Source: Methanobacterium sp. PtaB.Bin024 (lineage in GTDB: Archaea > Methanobacteriota > Methanobacteria > Methanobacteriales > Methanobacteriaceae). Taken from it: a stretch of 5,396 nt of DNA. The position numbers were made by a program, and so were the translations under genes. Shown piece after piece: positions 1 through 5,191 of the stretch (the stretch's first letter is position 1; every line of letters starts with the position of its first letter). The notes beneath the pieces are model-generated. The model saw only the letters and a program-made list of their open reading frames with translations, was not told where the DNA came from and did no database searches. Location: the NCBI GenBank assembly GCA_002067065.1, contig MVPY01000097.1, positions 1 through 5,396 of the forward strand, read 5' to 3'.

Positions 1-20
1 AAATCTAAATAATTGTTTGT

Positions 21-59
21 GTGTGAAATTAAAGCCATATAACTGGTGAATTTTCACAC
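21..59. repeat. short inverted repeat (8-bp arms)
   Basis: GTGTGAAA at 21-28 is the reverse complement of TTTCACAC at 52-59, and the following bases (ATT against AAT) extend the similarity with one offset base. A second small palindrome, GTGAA-TT-TTCAC at 46-57, shares the right arm. The loop is 23 bases, so a protein-binding site is as likely as an RNA hairpin. The AT-rich context makes chance a real possibility. Confidence 0.3.
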
Positions 60-164
60 TAGATCAGACACCCTGTAAAGTAATGGAGAAGTTGATTGAT
101 CAATTTATTGCATATATCCAAAATTAGACATGGGTTGCAAGTGTAACTTTTTCTAAATCCACTG

Positions 165-205
165 GTGAAAAAATAAACAAATCCCTGAAATATGTAAAAA
201 AATTG
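165..205 (-). terminator. candidate T-rich terminator of the polymerase gene
   Basis: On the minus strand, just past the stop codon at 218-220, there is a run of seven T (196-202). It is followed by a second T-rich stretch, TTTATTTTTTCACC (165-178). Archaeal RNA polymerase can terminate at oligo-T runs without a hairpin, so this fits the 3' end of the polymerase transcript. No strong hairpin is visible. The call rests on position and base composition only. Confidence 0.4.
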
Positions 206-217
206 AAAATACTTCAT

Positions 218-1378
218 TTATACTGGTTTTTTAGAAATTCTATAAAGTTGAGTTGCATAGATAACCACTGCAATGAAGGCAACTGCATAGAACAAGTAAA
301 CAACACTGTCGGTAGGTCCTGTTTCAACCCATATCATAGTATGGGCCAGGATAATCGCATATAATGCTGTTAATGCCCCGTCAGCTTTTACTTGAGCAGC
401 GTAGACTATCCTCAAAGCTAGGCCAATTAGGAACATCTGTATGGCCATGGCCCAGAATCCGAAGTCAAGTACTGCTGGTCCAAAGATGGTGGAAGTGATG
501 CTGGTGGTAGGTTCGCTTCCTCCCACTGGATATCCAAGGACCACTTGTCCCACTGTAACCCTGGGGTGTCCGGTGGAAAATGCCTGACGGAATAGGTCTC
601 CCCCAGTAGCACCGGCCATGTGCACGATCTTGTCAAACACCATCATTGTAAAACCTGCACGGTAGGCAATAAGTTCCAATGGATTTAACGCCCATTGCTG
701 CCATTGGATAGATTTAACTGCAATATAACCCGCCGCTATTCCAATTAAAGCTATCAGTAAAATAGAAATTAGAACATAGCTTGTTTTCATTTTTCTTGTA
801 TAATAAAAGGTTATAAAGCCACTGATAAGTATGGCCATGGTTGTGGTTCGATAGCCGTTGATGGCAAAGACTGCGAGCCCTATGATGAAAAGAAGATAAT
901 GCCATTTACGTGGATATTTAGCCAGTAATATAGTAATTGCCAGGAGAAATAGGGGATAAGCTACTCTCCATAAATCTGTGGTGGCTTTGAACTTTAAATA
1001 GCCACTTAAAATAGGTATTCCGCCAAGAAGGTATAGATTCACTACTTGTAGGAGTATGCCGATTATGACAGCGGCCAGTAAAATTCTTTCATCCAGCAGT
1101 AATCTGAGTTTATCATACCATGGTGCTGAATTTTCCGTGGTAACATTGCCACCGAACAGAGATTTGAGTTTTTCATTATGATTGTAAATGACTTTAGGAA
1201 GGAATACTCCTGCAATAAAAAATAGTGTTCCCATTAAGACATAGAGAAAGGTTGTACTTGAAATCCACTGTAGATTTCGCAGATGTTCCTGGTAGGCAAT
1301 TGCTGCCAGTGCAACGTACAATGCAATGATAACGACCATTATGTATGGTGAGAATAGATCCACCTTTTCAAACTTCAT
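218..1378 (-). CDS. Wzy-like oligosaccharide repeat-unit polymerase family membrane protein
   Basis: Predicted 386-residue integral membrane protein, about ten membrane segments (roughly 11-30, 42-63, 98-118, 139-154, 158-173, 178-194, 200-221, 300-322, 335-350, 357-376). A large loop at about 222-298 probably faces outside. Features recalling Wzy-type polymerases are GGIPILSG (119-126) after segment 3, NGYRTTT (174-180) between segments 5 and 6, and a loop with Arg240, His271-Pro-Arg273 and a Ser/Thr-rich stretch leading to FGPAVLDFG (299-307). In that family such proteins join lipid-linked glycan units into surface polysaccharide; the role here is inferred. The start at 1378 is chosen because AGGAG lies seven bases upstream; an in-frame ATG at 1420 adds 14 residues but would place that site inside the gene. 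No glycosyltransferase or flippase gene is adjacent, so the substrate is unknown. Another polytopic envelope protein remains possible. Confidence 0.65.
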   Translation of the reverse strand: MKFEKVDLFSPYIMVVIIALYVALAAIAYQEHLRNLQWISSTTFLYVLMGTLFFIAGVFLPKVIYNHNEKLKSLFGGNVTTENSAPWYDKLRLLLDERILLAAVIIGILLQVVNLYLLGGIPILSGYLKFKATTDLWRVAYPLFLLAITILLAKYPRKWHYLLFIIGLAVFAINGYRTTTMAILISGFITFYYTRKMKTSYVLISILLIALIGIAAGYIAVKSIQWQQWALNPLELIAYRAGFTMMVFDKIVHMAGATGGDLFRQAFSTGHPRVTVGQVVLGYPVGGSEPTTSITSTIFGPAVLDFGFWAMAIQMFLIGLALRIVYAAQVKADGALTALYAIILAHTMIWVETGPTDSVVYLFYAVAFIAVVIYATQLYRISKKPV

Positions 1379-1385
1379 CTTATTT

Positions 1386-1390
1386 CTCCT
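1386..1390 (-). promoter_or_regulatory. ribosome binding site AGGAG deciding the polymerase start
   Basis: The minus strand reads AGGAG, then seven bases (AAATAAG), then ATG at 1378. This is a near-perfect complement to the archaeal 16S rRNA 3' end at good spacing. It favours the 386-residue product over the longer reading frame that opens at 1420. Confidence 0.8.
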
Positions 1391-1439
1391 AAATATGTAA
1401 AACGTATTTATAATTGTCAAATATGATTTGCTTTAATAC

Positions 1440-1447
1440 TAAATATA
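1440..1447 (-). promoter_or_regulatory. candidate TATA box of the polymerase gene
   Basis: The minus strand reads TATATTTA. An archaeal transcription start about 26 bases downstream of its centre falls near 1418. That gives a leader of about 40 bases containing the AGGAG site. A second candidate, TTATAAATA at 1405-1413, is a better TATA match but would start transcription inside the ribosome site, so I prefer the upstream one. The choice is inferred from spacing. Confidence 0.4.
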
Positions 1448-1501
1448 GACATGTTTTGTTAAGATAAAAAGTTTTGTTAAATTGTAATGTCTTCTAATCT
1501 G

Positions 1502-1538
1502 ATGATTGTAAACTCATTAAATAATGATTGTAAACTCA
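1502..1538. repeat. 15-bp direct repeat with 22-bp period upstream of the polymerase gene
   Basis: ATGATTGTAAACTCA occurs identically at 1502-1516 and 1524-1538, and each copy is followed by a similar A/T-rich tail (TTAAATA and GTTAAAAT). The 22-bp period is about two helical turns, which would place both copies on one face of the DNA. They lie 55-98 bases upstream of the candidate TATA box. They may be paired sites for a transcription regulator, but this is inferred from spacing only. Confidence 0.55.
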
Positions 1539-1622
1539 GTTAAAATTTCCAAAAAAATAAAGTGTACTTTTTTTAAGATCGACCAACAATACGTGAAAAT
1601 TCTTGTGATCCATAGATTCCTG

Positions 1623-1753
1623 AATTCTACAGTAGAATTAATGTGGAAGTTATTGTGATGAATTATGAGTTAAAATGAACAATTGTATTCTACTGTAGAA
1701 AATATTTTCTACAGCATGTCTTGAATTTACCCAAACCAATCTACAGTAGAATT
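1623..1753. promoter_or_regulatory. cluster of TCTACWGTAGA palindromes (putative operator array)
   Basis: Three complete odd-length palindromes share the core TCTAC-W-GTAGA. They are 1623-1639 (8-bp arms AATTCTAC/GTAGAATT, centre A), 1688-1700 (6-bp arms TTCTAC/GTAGAA, centre T) and 1740-1750 (5-bp arms, centre A). A half-site TCTACAG lies at 1708-1714. The first and third share 17 identical bases (1626-1642 and 1740-1756), while the middle one is in the opposite orientation. Centre-to-centre distances are 63 and 51 bp, close to six and five helical turns. No genes are disturbed. The arrangement suggests several binding sites for one dimeric protein; I cannot match the motif to a known archaeal regulator. 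The sites lie about 245-375 bp upstream of the polymerase start and just past the end of cfbB. Confidence 0.6.
1693..1714. repeat. perfect 22-bp palindrome
   Basis: The arm CTGTAGAAAAT (1693-1703) is followed directly by its exact reverse complement (1704-1714). The left arm overlaps the palindrome at 1688-1700 and the right arm supplies the half-site TCTACAG, so two differently spaced dimer sites are nested. As RNA it could fold into a 9-bp stem with an ATAT loop. No T-run follows on the minus strand, so it does not look like a terminator of cfbB. Confidence 0.65.
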
Positions 1754-1808
1754 AATTTTTTAGTCCTATATAGATTCTTATGAAGTTAAACAAAATCGTT
1801 AATAAAAC

Positions 1809-3170
1809 TTAAATAATCTGATCAACGTTTAATGCGCTTTCAACGAATTTACTAGCGAAACTGGGGCAAGCAGCCACATGAGTATGCACATAACTTGCCA
1901 GAGCATTCTTACTCATAAGACCATCCATGGAACCATCAACACCATGACCCCGCAAAATCTCGAATGCAAACTTTGGATTGGCACCCTCCAGTTCCAGTTT
2001 GGAATAGTGGAACTCATGACCATGGAAGGTCTCTCCTTCTGGTATGATAATGTTATCATACGCTGCCCGAGCAATGACATAACTTAAGGCCTGGGGTTTT
2101 TTGGTCATATGTGAATTGTAACCGAACACATCACACATCTGATGCTGGTTAATAGAACGGGTTAAATACATCAAGCCTCCGCATTCTGCATAGATGGGTC
2201 GTTCATCCTGATGGAATTTCTTAATGGACGTGCGCATGGACTGGTTGGCCTCCAGTTCCCTGCTAAATATCTCAGGGTAACCCCCACCAATGTAAATCCC
2301 ATCCACATCTGGCACCTTTTCATCATGTAAAGGACTGAAATAAACCAGATCCGCATGGTTAGCCTCAAATGCCTCAAGATTATCCTGATAGTAAAAGGTG
2401 AAAACTTCGTCCCGGGCAATTCCTATTTTAACCTTTTTTTTGTTTTCCTGCTGGAAAAGTGGTTCTCTGCCTGCGGGTAATTTTCCAGCCCCTTTCATTA
2501 TGGAGGTAAGTGCGTCCAGGTCAATGTTTTCCTCCATGACCCGGCCCCAATCTTCGATGTTGCACATAATGCTCTCGCGTTCCACAGCAGGTACCAGGCC
2601 AAGATGTCTTTGTTCCACACTGATGGCATCATCTCGGGGTATTCCTCCAATCACCGGAGTATCCGCCAGTTTTTCCACGGCTTCCTTGGTTTTGAGGTAG
2701 TGTTTTCTGTTTTTAACCAGGTTCAGGATAACTCCCTCGATCCGGATGGTGGGATCCAGGGTTTTAAACCCGATAACCACTGCTGCTGCACTTTTAACCA
2801 GACTTCTGGAGTTTAAAATTAGAATAACCGGAGAGTTAAGTGCTTTGGCAATGGAAGCTGTGTTTCCAACATCTTCAATGGGACTTATACCTTCATAAAG
2901 CCCCCGTACACCTTCAATCACCCCAATTTTGGAATCAGAAATCTTCAACCCCCTTTCAAATGCTTCTCTGATCTGACCGTCACTCATGAAAAATGAGTCC
3001 AGATTTCGGCTGGTATTGCCTGTGGCCATGGTGTGATACGTAGTATCAATGTAATCAGGGCCTGCTTTGAATGGTTGGACATTCTGTTCCTCTGATAGGG
3101 CCTTCATTATTCCGGTGGAGATGGTGGTCTTTCCCACCGCACTGCCTGTGCCTGCTAAAACAACTCTCAT
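1809..3170 (-). CDS. cfbB: Ni-sirohydrochlorin (or cobyrinate) a,c-diamide synthase
   Basis: A cytoplasmic enzyme of 453 residues, the usual full length of the CobB/CbiA family. It uses ATP and glutamine to amidate the a and c acetate side chains of Ni-sirohydrochlorin on the path to coenzyme F430. In some methanogens the same enzyme is thought to serve cobyrinate in cobamide synthesis. The N-terminal ATP-binding domain (about 1-235) carries the P-loop GTGSAVGKTT (7-16), GPDYID (37-42) and EGVRGLYEG (86-94). The C-terminal class I glutamine amidotransferase domain (about 247-449) has GGGYPE (295-300), the nucleophile Cys330 in YAECGGLMYL, GHEFHYS (384-390) and SYVHTH (426-431). No key residue is missing and no frameshift is seen. 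The start at 3170 gives the P-loop its normal N-terminal position. There is no clear ribosome site, but a TATA box lies about 27 bases upstream. No other F430 genes are in the window. Whether the main substrate is the nickel or cobalt tetrapyrrole cannot be read from the sequence. Confidence 0.93.
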   Translation of the reverse strand: MRVVLAGTGSAVGKTTISTGIMKALSEEQNVQPFKAGPDYIDTTYHTMATGNTSRNLDSFFMSDGQIREAFERGLKISDSKIGVIEGVRGLYEGISPIEDVGNTASIAKALNSPVILILNSRSLVKSAAAVVIGFKTLDPTIRIEGVILNLVKNRKHYLKTKEAVEKLADTPVIGGIPRDDAISVEQRHLGLVPAVERESIMCNIEDWGRVMEENIDLDALTSIMKGAGKLPAGREPLFQQENKKKVKIGIARDEVFTFYYQDNLEAFEANHADLVYFSPLHDEKVPDVDGIYIGGGYPEIFSRELEANQSMRTSIKKFHQDERPIYAECGGLMYLTRSINQHQMCDVFGYNSHMTKKPQALSYVIARAAYDNIIIPEGETFHGHEFHYSKLELEGANPKFAFEILRGHGVDGSMDGLMSKNALASYVHTHVAACPSFASKFVESALNVDQII

Positions 3171-3193
3171 AGTGTTTTAATAATCTGTGATGT

Positions 3194-3201
3194 TATTTAA
3201 A
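3194..3201 (-). promoter_or_regulatory. cfbB TATA box; transcript possibly leaderless
   Basis: The minus strand reads TTTAAATA, with its centre about 27 bases before the cfbB ATG. The normal archaeal TATA-to-start distance would place transcription start at or within a base or two of the start codon. No AGGAG or GGTG element precedes the ATG, which agrees with a leaderless mRNA. The box overlaps a perfect 14-bp palindrome, TTAAAAGCTTTTAA (3197-3210), which could be an operator but could also be AT-rich chance. Confidence 0.55.
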
Positions 3202-3211
3202 AGCTTTTAAT

Positions 3212-3260
3212 CAAAAAAGTATTAAAAACAGACCAAGGTTAAGCAAAAAAGTATTAAAAA
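3212..3260 (-). terminator. duplicated T-rich terminator after the DUF2207 gene
   Basis: The 17-bp sequence TTTTTAATACTTTTTTG (minus strand) occurs identically at 3244-3260 and 3212-3228, a 32-bp period, starting about 39 bases past the stop codon. Paired oligo-T tracts of this kind are typical hairpin-independent archaeal terminators. They would end the DUF2207 transcript before the cfbB promoter. Because they sit directly upstream of the cfbB TATA box, they might also be regulatory repeats of that promoter. Confidence 0.5.
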
Positions 3261-3298
3261 AATAGGAGAAAATGATTAAACAAGACCTGATGAGGGAG

Positions 3299-5116
3299 TT
3301 AAAAGGCTCCTCCACCCCCTCCACCAGATCCACCGCCAACACCGCCAACACCGCCAACTCCACCTGCTCCTCCGCTAGTGGCTGTGGTCATGCCAGCGTC
3401 AAGGCTGGAAGATAGTATTACGTAACCACCATAGTAGTGGAAGAGATAGATATCACTTCTGTCCAGTTCTTCGGCAGGTACAGACATTTCCATAGATTTT
3501 CTGACCTCGTCAGCTATTCCCAGGGCGGTGGCGTAGACCAGATACTTGTTCCATACCTTTACTGACTCAGGAGGGTACTCTTTTATCAGGCTGAAATCCT
3601 TAATGTACTTCTTAAAATTCTGCCATTTGGCATCATACTCTTCACCATGGGTGGTCCATTGGCCAGCGATTTTCTGGGGCATGACAAGAGAAATTATGGC
3701 CACTACCCCTAAGAATATAGATGCATAACTGGCATAGACTGACTGGGGCAGAGGATCAAAAAGGCTCAGCATCAGGATGATGAAGGCTGCAAATAGACCC
3801 ATCCCTCCATAAATTTTAAGGTAAGTATCTCCCTTTTTGAGGAAAAACGTTTTAAGAACATTATCAGATAAAAAATCTCTTTTCAAATCGTCCTTCCATA
3901 AGTTGAAAGAATCCCTGAATTCTTCTGCAGTGCTACGGTCTTTAAGATCCTCCTTAATGGTCTCCAAGTAGATTACCCCATCTTCCTCAAAATAGAGGAG
4001 GAAATTGATCACATCACGTTCAAAGTAATTAAGTTGAGACAGATCCTTTTTTTCGTTAATTTGAAGGGAAAGAGAGCTTTCATCAAATTCATCCGCTCTG
4101 GATGGGATGTTTTTAATCAAAAGGTATTTTCGGTTTATTAAATCCATTATAGTGGCTCTGAATCCATCCATATCCGGTACTCCTATCCTTTTACCAAAGC
4201 CTGATCCACAGATGGCATTGACCACGGCAGGAGGATCATCGGTAGGGATATCTCGCTCATATTCCGCCCGATAATCTATTTTAGGTTCTCTTCCATATTT
4301 GTAGTAGATGATTACCGGAATTATAGTGCTTAAAACCATCAAAACTGCCAATATAGAATATAAAATTCCTTTGAAATCCAGTTCATTGGCATAATCATTC
4401 TGAATTCTTTCCATCTCAGCCAAACCTTCCATATCCACCTGCTGGGCATAGGGAGGGTTGGTTTGGAACTGATCCTTGGGTATGGCCATTCTCACTTCAA
4501 ACCAGTTCCCAGAAGGAATGGAAGTGGTTGTAATATGGAGCGTAGAGTTCTGCCAGGAACTACCAGCAGCAAAATACGGCGGATTAAGCCAGTATTTCAC
4601 TCCCTGCTCTGATTTGAGATGAATGTTGGCAGTGAGTTTTCCCACATCCACATCCCATTCATCACCCCATAATTTGAAATGTAAACCAGCCACATCATTA
4701 TAGATCTTAACCACGTTGACAAAATCGTATTCAATGTAGACATCCACATCCTGATCAGTGATGGGGGTGGTTTTCTCGGCATCAGAGTAAAGATATATCT
4801 TTAAATATTGTTTATCACTGGAATTAGTTAATTCAACTCTTGAATAAGCTCCAGAAGTGGAAACTTTAACATTTTCTATTTGTTCACCACTTTTTATGGA
4901 AATATTCCTGTACACGCCATTATAAGTCCCTGAAAAGGAGTAATGGAGATGTTCCTTTACATGGAGCATACCATCCTCCTGAGGGTAAAGGTCAATACTG
5001 GCATAGGGAATAGAGAAACTCCTATCATCATCATCTGCATAGGAAACTGCAGGAACTAAAGATAAGGTAAACAGAAACAAAACAGTTAACGAAACAAAAT
5101 ATGTTTTTTTATTCAT
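3299..5116 (-). CDS. DUF2207 family (YciQ-like) membrane protein with glycine-rich C-terminus
   Basis: 605 residues, with the layout of the DUF2207/YciQ family, whose function is not established. A signal peptide (1-27, cleavage likely after SYA) leads into an external beta-rich domain of about 220 residues with the family-like GVYRNISI (67-74). A membrane segment at about 250-272 is followed by the positively charged YYKYGREPK (271-279). A cytoplasmic region follows, with ERDIPTDDPPAVVNAI (287-302) and DGFRATIMDLINRKYLLI (317-334). Two closely spaced membrane segments (about 436-453 and 462-479) precede WNKYLVYATALGI (522-534), which resembles the family's conserved YAxALG motif. The last 24 residues are almost all glycine, ending GGGGGGAF, a common ending in this family. 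The ATG at 5116 is chosen because GGTG lies five bases upstream and the signal peptide then starts normally with MNKK; a TTG at 5137 would add seven residues with no benefit. A role in the envelope is inferred from topology only. Confidence 0.85.
   Translation of the reverse strand: MNKKTYFVSLTVLFLFTLSLVPAVSYADDDDRSFSIPYASIDLYPQEDGMLHVKEHLHYSFSGTYNGVYRNISIKSGEQIENVKVSTSGAYSRVELTNSSDKQYLKIYLYSDAEKTTPITDQDVDVYIEYDFVNVVKIYNDVAGLHFKLWGDEWDVDVGKLTANIHLKSEQGVKYWLNPPYFAAGSSWQNSTLHITTTSIPSGNWFEVRMAIPKDQFQTNPPYAQQVDMEGLAEMERIQNDYANELDFKGILYSILAVLMVLSTIIPVIIYYKYGREPKIDYRAEYERDIPTDDPPAVVNAICGSGFGKRIGVPDMDGFRATIMDLINRKYLLIKNIPSRADEFDESSLSLQINEKKDLSQLNYFERDVINFLLYFEEDGVIYLETIKEDLKDRSTAEEFRDSFNLWKDDLKRDFLSDNVLKTFFLKKGDTYLKIYGGMGLFAAFIILMLSLFDPLPQSVYASYASIFLGVVAIISLVMPQKIAGQWTTHGEEYDAKWQNFKKYIKDFSLIKEYPPESVKVWNKYLVYATALGIADEVRKSMEMSVPAEELDRSDIYLFHYYGGYVILSSSLDAGMTTATSGGAGGVGGVGGVGGGSGGGGGGAF
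3332..3358. repeat. three tandem 9-bp units in the glycine-rich tail
   Basis: ACCGCCAAC is repeated exactly three times in tandem at 3332-3340, 3341-3349 and 3350-3358, encoding Gly-Gly-Val repeats on the minus strand. The unit is a multiple of three, so copy-number changes would lengthen or shorten the tail without breaking the frame. Confidence 0.85.
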
Positions 5117-5121
5117 TTTAA

Positions 5122-5135
5122 CACCACACACCACC
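5122..5135 (-). promoter_or_regulatory. GGTG-rich ribosome binding region of the DUF2207 gene
   Basis: The minus strand reads GGTGGTGTGTGGTG, then TTAAA, then ATG at 5116. The last GGTG has five bases of spacing and matches the GGTGAT part of the archaeal Shine-Dalgarno consensus; a GGTGG lies further up. It supports the ATG at 5116 over the upstream TTG, which would put these elements inside the gene. Confidence 0.6.
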
Positions 5136-5153
5136 AAACAAATAATTCTACTT

Positions 5154-5180
5154 TATTTAAACCATATATCCCTATTTAAA
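5154..5180 (-). promoter_or_regulatory. tandem TATA boxes of the DUF2207 gene
   Basis: Two identical GGTTTAAATA elements occur on the minus strand, with TATA cores at 5154-5161 and 5173-5180. From the proximal box, transcription would start near 5131, giving a leader of about 15 bases with a GGTG site. The distal box would start transcription about 19 bases earlier and retain the whole GGTG-rich region. Either or both could be used. Confidence 0.6.
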
Positions 5181-5191
5181 CCATTATTCCC
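5154..5191. repeat. imperfect 19-bp tandem duplication at the DUF2207 promoter
   Basis: The 19-bp units at 5154-5172 and 5173-5191 both begin TATTTAAACCAT and end TCCC or TTCCC. They differ only over the four bases after CCAT (ATAT versus TATT). The duplication copies the TATA box together with its flank, which suggests a local tandem duplication rather than chance AT-richness. Confidence 0.7.

Larger units (their letters stand above)
1..217. other. AT-rich intergenic flank downstream of the polymerase gene
   Basis: No credible coding region was found on either strand; the ATG-started frames I traced close within about ten codons. The stretch holds T-rich sequence (minus strand) just after the polymerase stop codon and a short inverted repeat at 21-59. 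The nonamer ACTGGTGAA occurs twice, at 42-50 and 161-169. Nothing here resembles a tRNA, rRNA or box C/D RNA. The next gene to the left lies outside the window, so it is unknown whether this also serves as a promoter region. Confidence 0.6.
1379..1808. other. 430-bp non-coding region rich in repeats and palindromes
   Basis: This unusually long, AT-rich gap separates the 3' end of cfbB from the start of the polymerase gene. From right to left it contains a weak T-rich cfbB 3' flank (about 1785-1808) and a group of TCTACWGTAGA palindromes (1623-1753). Further left are a 15-bp direct repeat (1502-1538), the candidate TATA box (1440-1447) and the ribosome site (1386-1390). The only open frame with a plausible start that I found is a 25-codon one on the minus strand (1536-1613), too short to call as a gene. 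I saw no tRNA-like fold or box C/D pair. Confidence 0.75.

Noticed and set aside
1379..1420. Longer polymerase reading frame starting at the ATG at 1420
   Set aside because: The AGGAG at 1386-1390 would lie inside the gene, and the 14 extra residues add nothing recognisable.
1655..1661. Box C-like GTGATGA suggesting a C/D box RNA
   Set aside because: No CTGA box D follows at a suitable distance on the same strand.
1623..1756. CRISPR-like array
   Set aside because: The repeats are only 11-17 bp, spacing is irregular (63 and 51 bp), one copy is inverted, and no cas gene is present.
1623..1756. Miniature transposable element
   Set aside because: The outermost copies are in direct orientation, no target-site duplication is visible, and no transposase gene is nearby. 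Not excluded, but an operator array explains it better.
2398..2700. 100-codon plus-strand frame inside cfbB
   Set aside because: It is antisense to a well-supported enzyme gene, its composition is Ser/Arg-rich with no domain, and it has no ribosome site. It is a shadow of the real gene.
3272..3415. 47-codon plus-strand frame with AGGAG a few bases before its ATG, antisense to the end of the DUF2207 gene
   Set aside because: Most of the peptide (repeated Thr-Ala-Asn) is the mirror of the glycine-rich coding repeat. The ribosome-site spacing is short and no promoter is evident.
5117..5137. TTG start at 5137 for the DUF2207 gene
   Set aside because: The seven extra residues would precede a normal signal peptide, and the GGTG element points to the ATG at 5116.
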